A stretch of 64,000 nucleotides of DNA from Myxococcota bacterium (GTDB lineage: Bacteria; Myxococcota_A; Polyangia; Palsa-1104; JAEUJZ01). Below the pieces are notes generated by a model. It did not search any database, was not told where the DNA came from, and saw only the letters and a program-made list of their open reading frames with translations. Shown here in pieces: positions 7,617 through 16,949 of the stretch. Each line of letters starts with the position of its first letter. Position 1 is the stretch's first letter. Position numbers and translations under genes: made by a program. The stretch spans positions 24,001 through 88,000 of the forward strand of contig JANWXW010000031.1 of assembly GCA_025057315.1 (NCBI GenBank). The letters run 5' to 3'.

Positions 7617-10598
7617 GTTCTCCAGTGTAGCAGCCCGCGATGGGGCGTGGGGCGTTCCCGTCGACGCCGACGCAACAGCATGCCGCCCACCAGCCCCAGC
7701 GGCAGCGGCGGTCGCGACGACCCCGAACCGCCCACGTTGCAGCAGCCTGTGCACCCGCCAGGCGGCATGGTCTGGTTGCGGTCCTGTTGCTCCGGTTCGC
7801 GGCTCGGATCCTTCAGTAGCACCCTCCCCACCGCTGGAGCCCACCAGCAGCCCCCCGTCGGCGCGCACATCGGTCACCTCGGCCACATAGCTGCCGTCCC
7901 AGGGGTCAGCGTGGCCAGCAGCTGCATGCGCCCTCCGGTGGCGTGGACCCGCCGTCCAGAGGCCGGGCGCAGCCGGATGCTGGTTCGCCCCGCCACCTCC
8001 ACCATGACATTCAGCTCGCCCGGAGGCGTCCCGTGTGTGTTCTTGGCGATCTCCAGAGTGAAGGGGCCAGTGGACTTGACCTGCACCGGATCCACGTAGC
8101 AAGTGATGACGCCCCCACTCCAGAGGCTACACGATGGAAGCGAGACAGGTCCCCCGCCATCCCCTCTGGGCCACGTGCGACAGGCGCACCAGCGGGCCGA
8201 AGCGAGGGTCAAGCCATGACAGGGCCACGATCAGCTCGCGATCGTTAGGCGAGACCTGAATGTCTCGCCGAAAGCTGCGAACTGCATCGACGGTCACGAC
8301 GGGGTCGACCAATTCGGTGGCACCCAGCTAACCCCAGAGCACCCTGCTAAAGAACTGCGCCGCCTCGTTGGCGCGCAAGGAGTGGTCCAGGCAGCCAGGC
8401 GGAATCGACTCCACCGACGAAGGGGCATTCACATGGCAGACCAGGTTGACCAGCGATGGATGTGCCGACATGGGCGACAGCCCACGGCGTACAAGCGCCC
8501 CACCCGCCGCGGCACACCCGGCCCCTCTGGGGCGGTATAGAGCACGTTCTGCTCACTGCCGCGCACCAGAGCTGGGAGGGGCAGCGGTCTGTCGCTGCGC
8601 TCGTTGAACGGGATGATGGCGCGCCTGCCTGGCATCGGGAGATGGGCCACGGTGTCGACAAGAGGCGGACGGCATAGCGCAGGGCCTCCATGCGCACCTC
8701 GCCGCCCGGACCGGTGACCACACGCGGTTCGACCCGAGCGGACATGCTGCCAGAGCGGCCCAGGACCAGCGCGAAGCCGCGGTCGCCCAACATGCTGCCA
8801 CAGATCCGAGTCAGGGCCCCGCCACCACGGCCCGCGGCCGGGTCGCCTGCGAGCACATCTGGCAATCTTCGCTCAGTCCTTCCTGGGCAAAGGCCAGGAT
8901 GGCATCGTTCGATGGTGGCCAGTGGGAGGCCTCGGTGGCCCCCGCAGCCAGGATGGAAACGCAGCGCGGCGCAACATCCCGCAGGCACTGCCGGCTGGGG
9001 CAGTCAGTATCGCTGGCGCAGGTCCTAGCACACAGAGGGGGATTAGAGCGGACGGAAGACCTGCACCCGGTTGTTCTGTTCGTCCGCCACCACGATGGCC
9101 AAACCCATCCCGTCCCGTACGAGTGCGGCCCCTGTGGGCCAATGGAGCTGGGCCGGACCTGCACCCATGCCCCCGTCGATGAAGTTCGACTGGCCGAGCG
9201 CCGCGATGGCCGCGCGTCCGAACTCACCGGGCCGTGGCAAGCCGCCCTGGTAGATCAGCACGCGGGTTGCTGAGACGGTCGGCAACGACATAGAAGCCAA
9301 ACAGGGCGCGGAAGGTCGTGGGGCCATTCAACCCGCTGGGGCCGGGCTGGTCCATGGTGCCGGTCAGGTTCATCTGGCCCAGCGCCGCATCGGCGGCGCT
9401 GGTCTGGCCAGTTGGTATCTCAGAACGCGATCCGGTTGTCGTTGCTGTCGGCCACGCCGATGCGGCTGCCCTCCACCCACACCCCTTCGGGCCGGTTGAG
9501 CCCACCGGGTCCGCTGGCGGCGGCGGCGTTGAACGCGGACTGGCCGAGCACGGCGTCGGCCGCATCGCCAGCCTGGCTGGCCAGCAGGGCCTTGGTCAGG
9601 ACGTTGTAAATTACCACGCGGTTGTTGTCGCAACCGGCGATGTAGAGGCGCTGCCCGTCCCAGAACGCCCCGCATGGGCTGTTCAGCGAGTGGGCCGCTG
9701 GCGTCGCGCCCCTTACCTCGGTTGATGGCCCCATGGGTGAAGGTGGCCTGTCCGATGACCCCGTCCATGGGGCTGTTGGTGCCGGGATCCATGGCAAAGA
9801 ACATCACCGATGGGTGAGGCTATCAGCGACCAGCAGCCAGGTGCGTCGCACCACAAGCCACGGGAGAGCTCATGGTTCGGGCGCCTGCTGGCGGCGCGGG
9901 ACCGGTGGTGGTCAGATCCGGTCGACCAATGGCGGCCACCGGGGTGGCCCCATCAGCCAGCGAGTTGTACACCAGCACGCGGTGGTGGTCCTGGTCGCTG
10001 ACATTAGAGGCGGCTGCCACTCCAGCACACATCAGCCAGCCGCAGCAGCGTGCCACCCAGGGTCGCGGTGGCGGCCTGACCGGTCTTCCAAGCCGGTCCC
10101 ATGCCCTGATCGGGCTGGACACGGCGCAGCAGGATGACCAGGGGCCGCATCCCGTCGCCCCGGCTCCAGCTGCCCATGCCGGCGGCCAGCTGCATGCCAC
10201 CCCGCAGGGCGACCCTTGTGAGGTCCAGACGTCTGGCCGCGGCATCCAGGTTGTGGAGATCGATCTCCGCCACATATCTTTTTCGGTCCGCAAAGGCCTG
10301 CCTCACCCCGGGCAGCGAGGTCACCTCGATGCGCTGGCCGGTGTCCGCCGTGGCCGACAGCAACAGCGCATCGGCCTCCTGGAGCCCCGGTTCCAGCGTG
10401 GCCTCCACACACAGCCGACCCTCCCTCCCCGAGCAGCGTCCGGGCTCCTCGCGGCACCCAGCGACCATCCCCCGCACCAAGATGATCGTTCTTGTCGCAG
10501 CCAGCGATGACCGCTTGGGCAAGATGGTAGGTGGCAGCTCGGCGAACAGCAAAAGATTGTTCGCGATTTTCCTCACTCAGACAGACCCCCATGACCAA
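7613..10598 (-). pseudogene. NHL-repeat/VWA surface protein with MYXO-CTERM-like tail, multiply frameshifted
   Basis: No single frame spans this 3-kb stretch, but coding segments in shifting minus-strand frames join into one protein. From N to C: a segment with TADTGQRIEVTSLPGVRQAF (about 10340-10270); NHL-type repeats (DHHRVLVYN, TWLLVADSLTHR, VMFFAMDPG, LYIAGCDNNRVVIYN, AVLGQSAFN, NNRVQVF) at 10020-9043; a Cys-rich patch (LCARTCASDTDCP) near 9030; a VWA-like core (GFALVLGRSGSMSARVEP) near 8770, where Gly replaces the usual first Asp of the MIDAS; further beta-rich parts; then GGCTGC, a hydrophobic stretch and RRRRR near 7700, as in MYXO-CTERM sorting tails. I count about 13 frame changes and one in-frame TAG near 8328. 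The start is uncertain (10540-10600). The final stop overlaps the pspA start. It is either a decayed gene or a patch of poor sequence. Confidence 0.7.
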
Positions 10599-10653
10599 CC
10601 GGACCAGCGTGCGGATCTGGACCTAACCCCCTCCGCCTGCCTCGCTGTTCTTC

Positions 10654-11055
10654 CTACTTGGTCATGATGCCTAGGGTCTTGACGCCCGCTCCGCGGCAGA
10701 TGTCCATGATCTTGACGACGGTGCCGTAGTTGGCCTCATCCGCCGGGTTGAAGAACATGAGCTTTTTGCTGCGCACAGCCATCAGGTTGCGCACCTTGTC
10801 GGGCAACTCCTCCAAGCTCACGGCCTCGTCGTTGATGGCCACCTTGCCATCCTCGGAGATGGTGACGACAAGCTGCGTCGTGGTCGGCTGCGTCTCGGGC
10901 TGTGCATCCGACTTGGGGGGCACGTCCACCGTGGTCTGGTACAGGAGCTTGGGCAGCAGGACCATGAAGATGATAAGCAGCACCAGCACCACGTCCACCA
11001 GCGGCGTCACGTTGATGTCCGAGCGAACGCCCTTGCCACCGGTCGTGAACGCCAT
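10654..11055 (-). CDS. exbD: ExbD/TolR family biopolymer transport protein (second copy)
   Basis: A 133-residue protein with a short cytoplasmic N-terminus, one membrane helix carrying the proton-path aspartate (NVTPLVDVVLVLLIIFMV), and a periplasmic domain ending VKIMDICRGAGVKTLGIMTK. ExbD/TolR proteins pair with an ExbB/TolQ channel to turn proton flow into mechanical work on a periplasmic partner. It is the last intact gene of the motor set, two bases after the first exbD. Two different ExbD-like subunits with one ExbB also occur in the AglR-AglQ-AglS gliding motor of Myxococcus. Confidence 0.92.
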   Translation of the reverse strand: MAFTTGGKGVRSDINVTPLVDVVLVLLIIFMVLLPKLLYQTTVDVPPKSDAQPETQPTTTQLVVTISEDGKVAINDEAVSLEELPDKVRNLMAVRSKKLMFFNPADEANYGTVVKIMDICRGAGVKTLGIMTK

Positions 11056-11057
11056 GG

Positions 11058-11588
11058 CTATTTCTTCTCCTTCCGCTCGTCTGAACCCAGGGCCACAGCG
11101 CCCACGCCAATGGCGTTGATGCGCTGCATGACCTCGCGCACGGGCCCGTAGTTCAGGCGCTTGTCGGCCTTGATGTGGATCTCGTGGCCTGGGCTTCTGC
11201 GCATCTCTTGTTGAATCTTGTCTGCGAGGGAGTTTTCATCCACGCGCTCGGGGCCGACCCAGATCGCGTGTGAGCCGCACACCCAGCGGTCTGGCCCGAG
11301 CTTGGCATTTTCACAGCTGATGGAGACGATGATCTGCTCGCCGCTGTCGTTCTTCTTGTCGTGATGCTCGGTTTCGGGCATCTCGACGCTGCGGCCGCGG
11401 GTGATCATCGGCGTAACGACAATGAAGATGATGAGCAGCACCAGCACCACATCCACCAGCGGCGTCACGTTGATGTCCGAGCGGATGGCGGCCGTGCCGA
11501 CGGACAGACGGTGACGTTCGTGAATCCGCCTCTTGCGGCGGATCAGGCGAAGGCCCTGGAGCAGCTCCTCGTTGCTGGGGACCGACAT
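11058..11588 (-). CDS. exbD: ExbD/TolR family biopolymer transport protein (first copy)
   Basis: A 176-residue protein. It has a longer basic N-terminus (RLIRRKRRIHERHRLS), the same SDINVTPLVDVVLVLLIIF membrane helix with its aspartate, then a periplasmic domain. That domain carries an insertion with two cysteines (SISCENAKLGPDRWVCG) absent from the second copy, possibly a disulfide-stabilised loop. The C-terminal part (EIHIKADKRLNYGPVREVMQ) is typical of ExbD. The gene starts six bases after exbB stops. The differing periplasmic domains suggest that the two copies form a heteromeric stator. Confidence 0.92.
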   Translation of the reverse strand: MSVPSNEELLQGLRLIRRKRRIHERHRLSVGTAAIRSDINVTPLVDVVLVLLIIFIVVTPMITRGRSVEMPETEHHDKKNDSGEQIIVSISCENAKLGPDRWVCGSHAIWVGPERVDENSLADKIQQEMRRSPGHEIHIKADKRLNYGPVREVMQRINAIGVGAVALGSDERKEKK

Positions 11589-11594
11589 GGCTGC

Positions 11595-12290
11595 CTACGC
11601 CGCCTTGCGCCCCTCGCGCAGCATAAAGGAGATGAGTTCCGAGGTCGTCTCGTTCATGTCGACGACGAAGTTGTCGATGGCATTGGTGAAGTAGTTGAAC
11701 ATCATGACGGCCGGAATGGCCACCAGCAGGCCGGCCGCCGTGACCACCAGGGCCTCGCCAATGCCACCTGCCACCGCTGCGATGCCGCCACCGCCGGTCA
11801 CCTTCATGTTGGAAAAGACCGCGATGATGCCGACGACCGTGCCGAACAGGCCCACAAAGGGCGCCGTGCTCCCGATGGTGGCCAGGCCAGAGAGGCCTCG
11901 CTTGAGGTCGGCAATCTCGCGCTCCTTGACGCGGTCGATGGCGCGGTTGACGTTGTCTACCAGGTCGAAATCGCCGACATCGTGGGGGCCATGCTGCTTG
12001 AGCGCCTCTAGGCCCTCCATGTACTCCCTGAGCGCCGCTTCGATCACCACCGAGATCGGATTCTGCGGCTTCTGCTGGGACAGCTCGAAGGCCCCCTTGA
12101 TGTTGTGGTCGCGCAGCCGCTGCTGCAGGCTGAGCACGAACTCAAGCGACCGAGAACGCGCCCTGCTAAATGTCAGGAACCGCTCGATCCCGATGGCGAG
12201 CATGTATACGCCCATGATCGCCAGCACGACGATGACGAGCTTGCCCGGAACGGTGGTCTCGTGCCACAGAGTCACCAGATTGAAGTCCAT
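11595..12290 (-). CDS. exbB: ExbB/TolQ/MotA family proton channel
   Basis: A 231-residue inner-membrane protein with three membrane helices (VIVVLAIMGVYMLAIGIERF; APFVGLFGTVVGIIAVF; ALVVTAAGLLVAIPAVMMFN) and the family signature GLSGLATIGSTAPFVGLFGT. It forms the pentameric proton channel around the ExbD dimer. GAGGAGCGAC precedes the ATG. It lies 39 bp after tonB and just before two exbD genes, giving a complete energy-transducing set. Confidence 0.93.
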   Translation of the reverse strand: MDFNLVTLWHETTVPGKLVIVVLAIMGVYMLAIGIERFLTFSRARSRSLEFVLSLQQRLRDHNIKGAFELSQQKPQNPISVVIEAALREYMEGLEALKQHGPHDVGDFDLVDNVNRAIDRVKEREIADLKRGLSGLATIGSTAPFVGLFGTVVGIIAVFSNMKVTGGGGIAAVAGGIGEALVVTAAGLLVAIPAVMMFNYFTNAIDNFVVDMNETTSELISFMLREGRKAA

Positions 12291-12329
12291 GTCGCTCCTC
12301 TGTCTTGTTCCCTGAGCGCACCCCGGCGC

Positions 12330-13016
12330 TCACTCGATGATGAACTGGAACACATCGATGAAGCAGATGGGAATCGGCTGCGGTCGGAACAGCCAGGTCC
12401 GCAGCGTCGCCATCACCTGCTCGTCGGCCCCCGGAATGCTCACCACCGGCGTCACCTCGCTTACGCGGCCCGTGGTGTCGATGCAGATCTTATAGGTGCC
12501 GATCACCGTGCTGCCCTTGCGCTGCGCCTTGATCACCTCGGGCAACCGGGGCAACTCGCCCGAGATCTTGTCCTTCTTGATGAGGAAGGCCGGCTTGTTG
12601 ACCGGCTTGGGTGGTGGCGGCGGCGGCGGTGGTGCAGACCCGACCGCTCCACCGACCACGCCCCCGGGTACGCCGCCCTCCACCCCCCCCTCTACGCCCT
12701 CTGACTCCGGCTCCTCCTCCGGCTCCTTCTCCTTGGGCTGGACGATCTCCTTGGGCACCTCAGTGGGCTGGGTCACCGGTTTGGGCTTGGTCTTGGGCTT
12801 GGAGGTGCCCTTGGGCGGCGGCGGCGGCGGTGGTGGCGGCGGCGCGGCGTTGATGAAGGTGACAGTGAGCGGCGGAGGTTGCACCTCCTCCACATGGAGA
12901 ATCGAGTAGACGATAAAGAAGACGATGAGCGCCCCTTCTAGGATCGCGGAAGCGACCAGGGCCAGGTAGAGCAGCGGTCGCCGCTTCCGCTTGTCGGCCA
13001 CGTAACGGTCGAACAT
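12330..13016 (-). CDS. tonB: TonB-like energy transducer
   Basis: A 228-residue protein with a cytoplasmic basic N-terminus, one membrane helix (LLYLALVASAILEGALIVFFIVY), proline runs (ten and eight prolines), a Lys/Pro/Glu-rich spacer, a Gly/Val repeat (GVEGGVEGGVPGGVVGG) and a C-terminal TonB-type domain (STVIGTYKICIDTTGRVSEV, TLRTWLFRPQPIP). Two cysteines in the C-terminal domain are unusual for TonB. The ATG overlaps the stop of the TPR lipoprotein gene by one base (TGATG), so the two are probably co-translated. It should transmit ExbB/ExbD motion across the periplasm; the outer-membrane target is not in the window. Confidence 0.88.
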   Translation of the reverse strand: MFDRYVADKRKRRPLLYLALVASAILEGALIVFFIVYSILHVEEVQPPPLTVTFINAAPPPPPPPPPPKGTSKPKTKPKPVTQPTEVPKEIVQPKEKEPEEEPESEGVEGGVEGGVPGGVVGGAVGSAPPPPPPPPKPVNKPAFLIKKDKISGELPRLPEVIKAQRKGSTVIGTYKICIDTTGRVSEVTPVVSIPGADEQVMATLRTWLFRPQPIPICFIDVFQFIIE

Positions 13017-14092
13017 CAGTTTTTCTCCGGCTTCTCCGGCGCTGCAGCGGGGGACCCGGGAGCAGCAGGCGCCTGCCTGGGCTGCTCTTGGGGCGGTTCT
13101 TTCGCTGGCTCATGGGGGGGGCTTGGCGGCTTGCCTGCATCTGCTCCGGTCGCCGCCTTCTGCATCTCCAGCGCCTTTTTGAGCAGCTCCGACGCCGCGG
13201 CCAGGTCCTCTGCCTTGAGCTTGTTCACCCGCTCCAGCTCTTCCTGGTACTGCTGCTGGGCCTTGGTGTCCCGTGGGTTGGTCGGCTGCGGAATGGACGG
13301 AACGTAGGCATACTGCCGCTCGCGAAGCAGCAGGTTCCAGTAGATAAGAGGCGTGGGCGCATGCGGCGCAAGCTCGGCGGCCTTCTTGCACAGCTCGATG
13401 CCGTGGTTGGCCATCTCGAGACGCTGTTCAGGCGGAAGCACCATCGGGCTGCGCCGCTCGGGGGGGATGCGGCACTGGCTGTCGTTGCACAGCTGGTCCC
13501 AGTCCAGGGTCGCCAGCGCCACGTAGGCGTCTGGGTCCTTCGGGTTGGCCCGGATGCGCTTCTCCATCCACATGCGCGCCTCGGAAATCTTGCCCACGCT
13601 GCGAGCGATGTTGGCCAGAATCGTCAGGGCCTCCAGGTCCGGGGGGTCTTTGTCGACCTGTGGTTTGAAGAACTCCACTGCCTCCTCGTACCGATGGGCA
13701 TCGGCAAAGGTCTGCAGCAGGTAGTCGCGCGCCTTCTGTCGCTGCTCGGGCGTGATGTTGAGCTTGAGGTAGGTCTTGAAGGCGTCAATGGCCACCGTGG
13801 CCGCCTCCATCCCCTCCTTGCTTTTGGGGCTGAGCTGAAACAGAGACAGATGGGTGTAGCCCCGGTTGAGCTGAATGACCGGCATGTTGGGCTCGAGCCG
13901 AGCTGCCTTCTCGAACAGCTCGGCCGCGCCCTTGATGTCGCCGTTGCGATACTTGTCCACACCGTCCTGGGCCATCGACCGCGCCTTGAGCGTCTCGCAC
14001 GCTCCCAGCAGGGGCAGGAGCAGCAGGGCCACCCACCCCGCATCGGGGCGCGGCCACCGCGAAAGCAGCATGATCGCCATGGTGAGCAGCAC
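13016..14092 (-). CDS. TPR-repeat lipoprotein
   Basis: A 358-residue protein with a lipoprotein signal (WVALLLLPLLGAC), then several TPR-like helical repeats (YRNGDIKGAAELFEKAARLEP; VGKISEARMWMEKRIRANP) over residues 40-200, and a Pro/Ala/Lys-rich C-terminal tail. Three in-frame ATGs lie close together at the start; the most upstream is given, but a start at residue 6 or 8 would give a more usual signal length. It is the first gene of the operon and is coupled to tonB. TPR lipoproteins beside TonB/Exb sets often act as periplasmic scaffolds, which is inference here. A 7-bp stem-loop (CCATCGC/GCGATGG, 14154-14175) lies upstream in the leader region. Confidence 0.85.
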   Translation of the reverse strand: MLLTMAIMLLSRWPRPDAGWVALLLLPLLGACETLKARSMAQDGVDKYRNGDIKGAAELFEKAARLEPNMPVIQLNRGYTHLSLFQLSPKSKEGMEAATVAIDAFKTYLKLNITPEQRQKARDYLLQTFADAHRYEEAVEFFKPQVDKDPPDLEALTILANIARSVGKISEARMWMEKRIRANPKDPDAYVALATLDWDQLCNDSQCRIPPERRSPMVLPPEQRLEMANHGIELCKKAAELAPHAPTPLIYWNLLLRERQYAYVPSIPQPTNPRDTKAQQQYQEELERVNKLKAEDLAAASELLKKALEMQKAATGADAGKPPSPPHEPAKEPPQEQPRQAPAAPGSPAAAPEKPEKN

Positions 14093-14278
14093 GCTATCAA
14101 CGCCCCGCAGGCAAGAGCAAGGATTTCATGCAGGGGTCCTGGTCTTCCCTGGCCCATCGCCGGCTGGAGCGATGGCACCAAGCAGGGGAGGCGCGCAGCG
14201 GAGGTGGGGGATGTCCCTGTTTCAAAAGGCAAAAAGAACCCTGGATAAGGGGCTATAGTGCGGAGGTCGAGGTGACCC

Positions 14279-16891
14279 ATGGCCGAAACCCGCTCGCTCC
14301 TCGTTGTGGGGCTGCTTTGCGTCGCATGCACGGTCGAGGAACCCATGCCGCCAGAGGAGGCCGCCCTGAGCCCCGCGCACTGTTCCTACGAGCGGGAGCC
14401 CGCCGAGGGCGCGCCTGTTTCTGCGATCGCACCCCTGCGCGCCGGCGTTGCCGAGGTGGCCATCGACCTGCCCGTGGGCACGCCGCTTGGCGCCTACACA
14501 GGGCGAGCTACCGTGCTGGGCGGCCGCGGGCCCGATGCGCGCCACAGCCCCCATGCCCGGGCCTTTGCACCCTCGGTCGGTGTGCAGACGCGGCCGCTGG
14601 TGCGAGCCCTCTACCTTGCAGCTGGCAGCAGCCGCCTGCTCCTGCTCAAGGCCGACCTGGGCGTGGCCTTTGACCGCCTAGTGTATGACGTGGAGCAAGC
14701 CCTCGACCCGACCGGCGGGCTGCGCGGCCGGGTAATCGTGGCCACCAGCCACACGCATGCCGGCTGGGGTACGTTCCAGGGCACCTACCATTTGGCCCTT
14801 GGCTTTGATTTGTTTCAGGAATCCCAGTACCAGCGGCTGCTCGCCTCCCTGGTGCGGGCTGGCCGGGAGGCGATGGCAGCGGCCCAGCCGGCGCGTCTTG
14901 GCGCTGGCGTATGGGATGGCTGGGACGAGCGCGACGAGATCTTCAGCGACCGGCGCGAAGAGGACGACCATCTCCCCGGTCCCGACGGCAAACCCGCAGG
15001 AAAACACAAGGACGGCCGGCTGCTGGTCGTGCGCATCGACGACGCCAGCGAGCAGCCATTGGCCGTGCTGTTCCACTTCCCTATCCACGGCACCATAGGC
15101 GGAGAAGACAACCCTCTGGCATCTGTGGATGCGCCGGGACATGTAGAGCTCCTGCTGGAGGAACACTTCGACCGGCCCGTGCTGGCTCTGCACCTGCAGG
15201 GGCCTGCTGGCGACGCCTCACCTCGCGGCCGCGGCGGCATCGCGGGCTGCGACAGCCGGGGCCGCAAGATGCTGTGCGCAAACTTTGCCCGCATGGAGTC
15301 GGTGGGCGAACTGGCGGCGCCGCGCATCTACGAGCTGTGGACGCAGCTGCGCACCGCGCCCGAGGTGGCCCTAGGGGTGCTGACCCGCGCCGTGCCCAAC
15401 GGGCGAGAGATCAGCGTGCGCGGCGGGCTCCACTATGCTCCCTACGACGAAAATCGCGTGGTCGACTCCAGCCCCGAGGCCATCTATACACCCCAGGGCA
15501 CGGTGCGCAATCCGATCACCCAGTTCAACGTGCCCCATGGGGCCGGGCTGTGCGGCGGCCGCTACCCCCGCCTGCCGGTCCGGGGCATCGAGGGTGCCAG
15601 CGGTCCCCCCTACGGGTCCTGCGTCGAGATCGAGGCTGCCAGCCGCTTCGTTGCCAGTCTGTTGCGCACCGAGCCACCCAAAATACCCGACTGCACCACC
15701 ACCCGCACGACGCTCACCGCGGTGCGCCTGGGAGCCGTCCCGTTCGTCGAGCGCATCGTGACGGGCGGAGGGCCGCCCCTTTACCGCCAGCGGCAGGAAG
15801 ATCTGCTGCTGGTGACGCTGCCTGGCGAGCCGGTGTCGCTGCTGGCCGCCCAGCTGCGGCACGCCTCCCCAGCCGGTCCGGAGCGGACCTTTGTCCTCGG
15901 CTATGCCCAGGGCCACATGGGGTACATCCTGGGCGTGGAAAACTGGCTCGCGGGCGGCTACGAACCTTCTATTAATATCTACGGACCGCTGGAGGGCGAA
16001 TGGCTGATGGAGCGGGCGCTGGAGCTGGCCCGAGCGGTCTGGTCCGGCACTGCGCTCGGCGACACCGGACGGCCAGGACGGCTGGTGTTTCAGCCAGGGC
16101 CGCTGCCAGGGCCAGAGCCAAGCCCTGCGCCCGAGGCGGGGCGGGTGCCCGATCGGGTGCCGCCAGAGACGGTGCTCCGCACGGGGGAGCTCCCCCCCGA
16201 GGCGCAGCCGGCGCCCTCGGTGCCCCGCGTCATCGGACGGGCCACCTTCCTGTTTTATGGCGGTGATCCGAGCGAGGACCTGCCGGAGGTGGTGCTAGAG
16301 CGCGAGGAGGGCGGGCGCTTCGTACCCGTACGCCGCCGCAGCGGTCGCCTGCTCGACGGACGGGGGCGCGAGATGGTGCTCATCTATACTCCCTTGCCTC
16401 CCGCTGGCCCCGTCGAGCGGCACCTGTGGGCCGTGGAGTGGCAGGCCGTGGGCTGGGACCGCGATGCGGCCACCGTCGGCCTGGGCGGTGCCCTGTCAGC
16501 CCCCATCGGCCGCTACCGTTTTGTCGCCCAGGGACGGGCTAGTGGCCGCCCCTATCGCGTTGAGAGCCGCCCGTTTTCCGTGGTCGCCGACGGGGTGATC
16601 AGGGTGCAGGCCGGGCTTTCGGGGGGGCGCATCTCCGGGCGGGCGATCTATCCGGTGGGGGCGGGCTACCGGCTCCTGCGCCTGGACGCACCAAGCGACG
16701 GGGAGGTGCCGGTCTGGGGCCCCCTGACTGTCCGTGTTGAGAGCCGCGCCGACGGCACCGCGCAGGAGTTTGAGGTGACGGCAGGGCCCGATGGCGGGTT
16801 TGTAATCGAGCCGCGTGGCCTCGACCTACGCATGGGCGCCCGGGTCACTGTGCGGGATCGGGCGGGCAACCGCGGCTTCAGCGACGTGTAG
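14279..16891 (+). CDS. Neutral/alkaline ceramidase-family lipoprotein
   Basis: An 870-residue protein with a lipoprotein signal (LLVVGLLCVAC), so it is probably anchored to the outer or inner membrane. The main domain (about residues 45-600) keeps the key ceramidase positions: zinc histidines in ATSHTHAGWG (about 157) and FHFPIHGT (about 265), the nucleophile serine in GPAGDASP (about 311), glutamate in LPGEPVS (about 515) and tyrosine in GYAQGHMGYI (about 540). A proline-rich linker and a beta-rich C-terminal region of about 230 residues follow, longer than in usual ceramidases. It may hydrolyse ceramide or a related N-acyl lipid outside the cytoplasm. It is a single gene divergent from the TPR lipoprotein. 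Confidence 0.8.
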   Translation: MAETRSLLVVGLLCVACTVEEPMPPEEAALSPAHCSYEREPAEGAPVSAIAPLRAGVAEVAIDLPVGTPLGAYTGRATVLGGRGPDARHSPHARAFAPSVGVQTRPLVRALYLAAGSSRLLLLKADLGVAFDRLVYDVEQALDPTGGLRGRVIVATSHTHAGWGTFQGTYHLALGFDLFQESQYQRLLASLVRAGREAMAAAQPARLGAGVWDGWDERDEIFSDRREEDDHLPGPDGKPAGKHKDGRLLVVRIDDASEQPLAVLFHFPIHGTIGGEDNPLASVDAPGHVELLLEEHFDRPVLALHLQGPAGDASPRGRGGIAGCDSRGRKMLCANFARMESVGELAAPRIYELWTQLRTAPEVALGVLTRAVPNGREISVRGGLHYAPYDENRVVDSSPEAIYTPQGTVRNPITQFNVPHGAGLCGGRYPRLPVRGIEGASGPPYGSCVEIEAASRFVASLLRTEPPKIPDCTTTRTTLTAVRLGAVPFVERIVTGGGPPLYRQRQEDLLLVTLPGEPVSLLAAQLRHASPAGPERTFVLGYAQGHMGYILGVENWLAGGYEPSINIYGPLEGEWLMERALELARAVWSGTALGDTGRPGRLVFQPGPLPGPEPSPAPEAGRVPDRVPPETVLRTGELPPEAQPAPSVPRVIGRATFLFYGGDPSEDLPEVVLEREEGGRFVPVRRRSGRLLDGRGREMVLIYTPLPPAGPVERHLWAVEWQAVGWDRDAATVGLGGALSAPIGRYRFVAQGRASGRPYRVESRPFSVVADGVIRVQAGLSGGRISGRAIYPVGAGYRLLRLDAPSDGEVPVWGPLTVRVESRADGTAQEFEVTAGPDGGFVIEPRGLDLRMGARVTVRDRAGNRGFSDV

Positions 16892-16949
16892 CTTGCCCCT
16901 GCCCCAAAGACCCTGCATCCGCGCGCTGCGAGAGGCTTGGGGTCGCCGG

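Noticed and set aside
7617..8102. Upstream extension of PspA in the same frame
   Set aside because: PspA homology begins at the ATG at 7616; the extension is mostly the surface-protein gene read out of phase.
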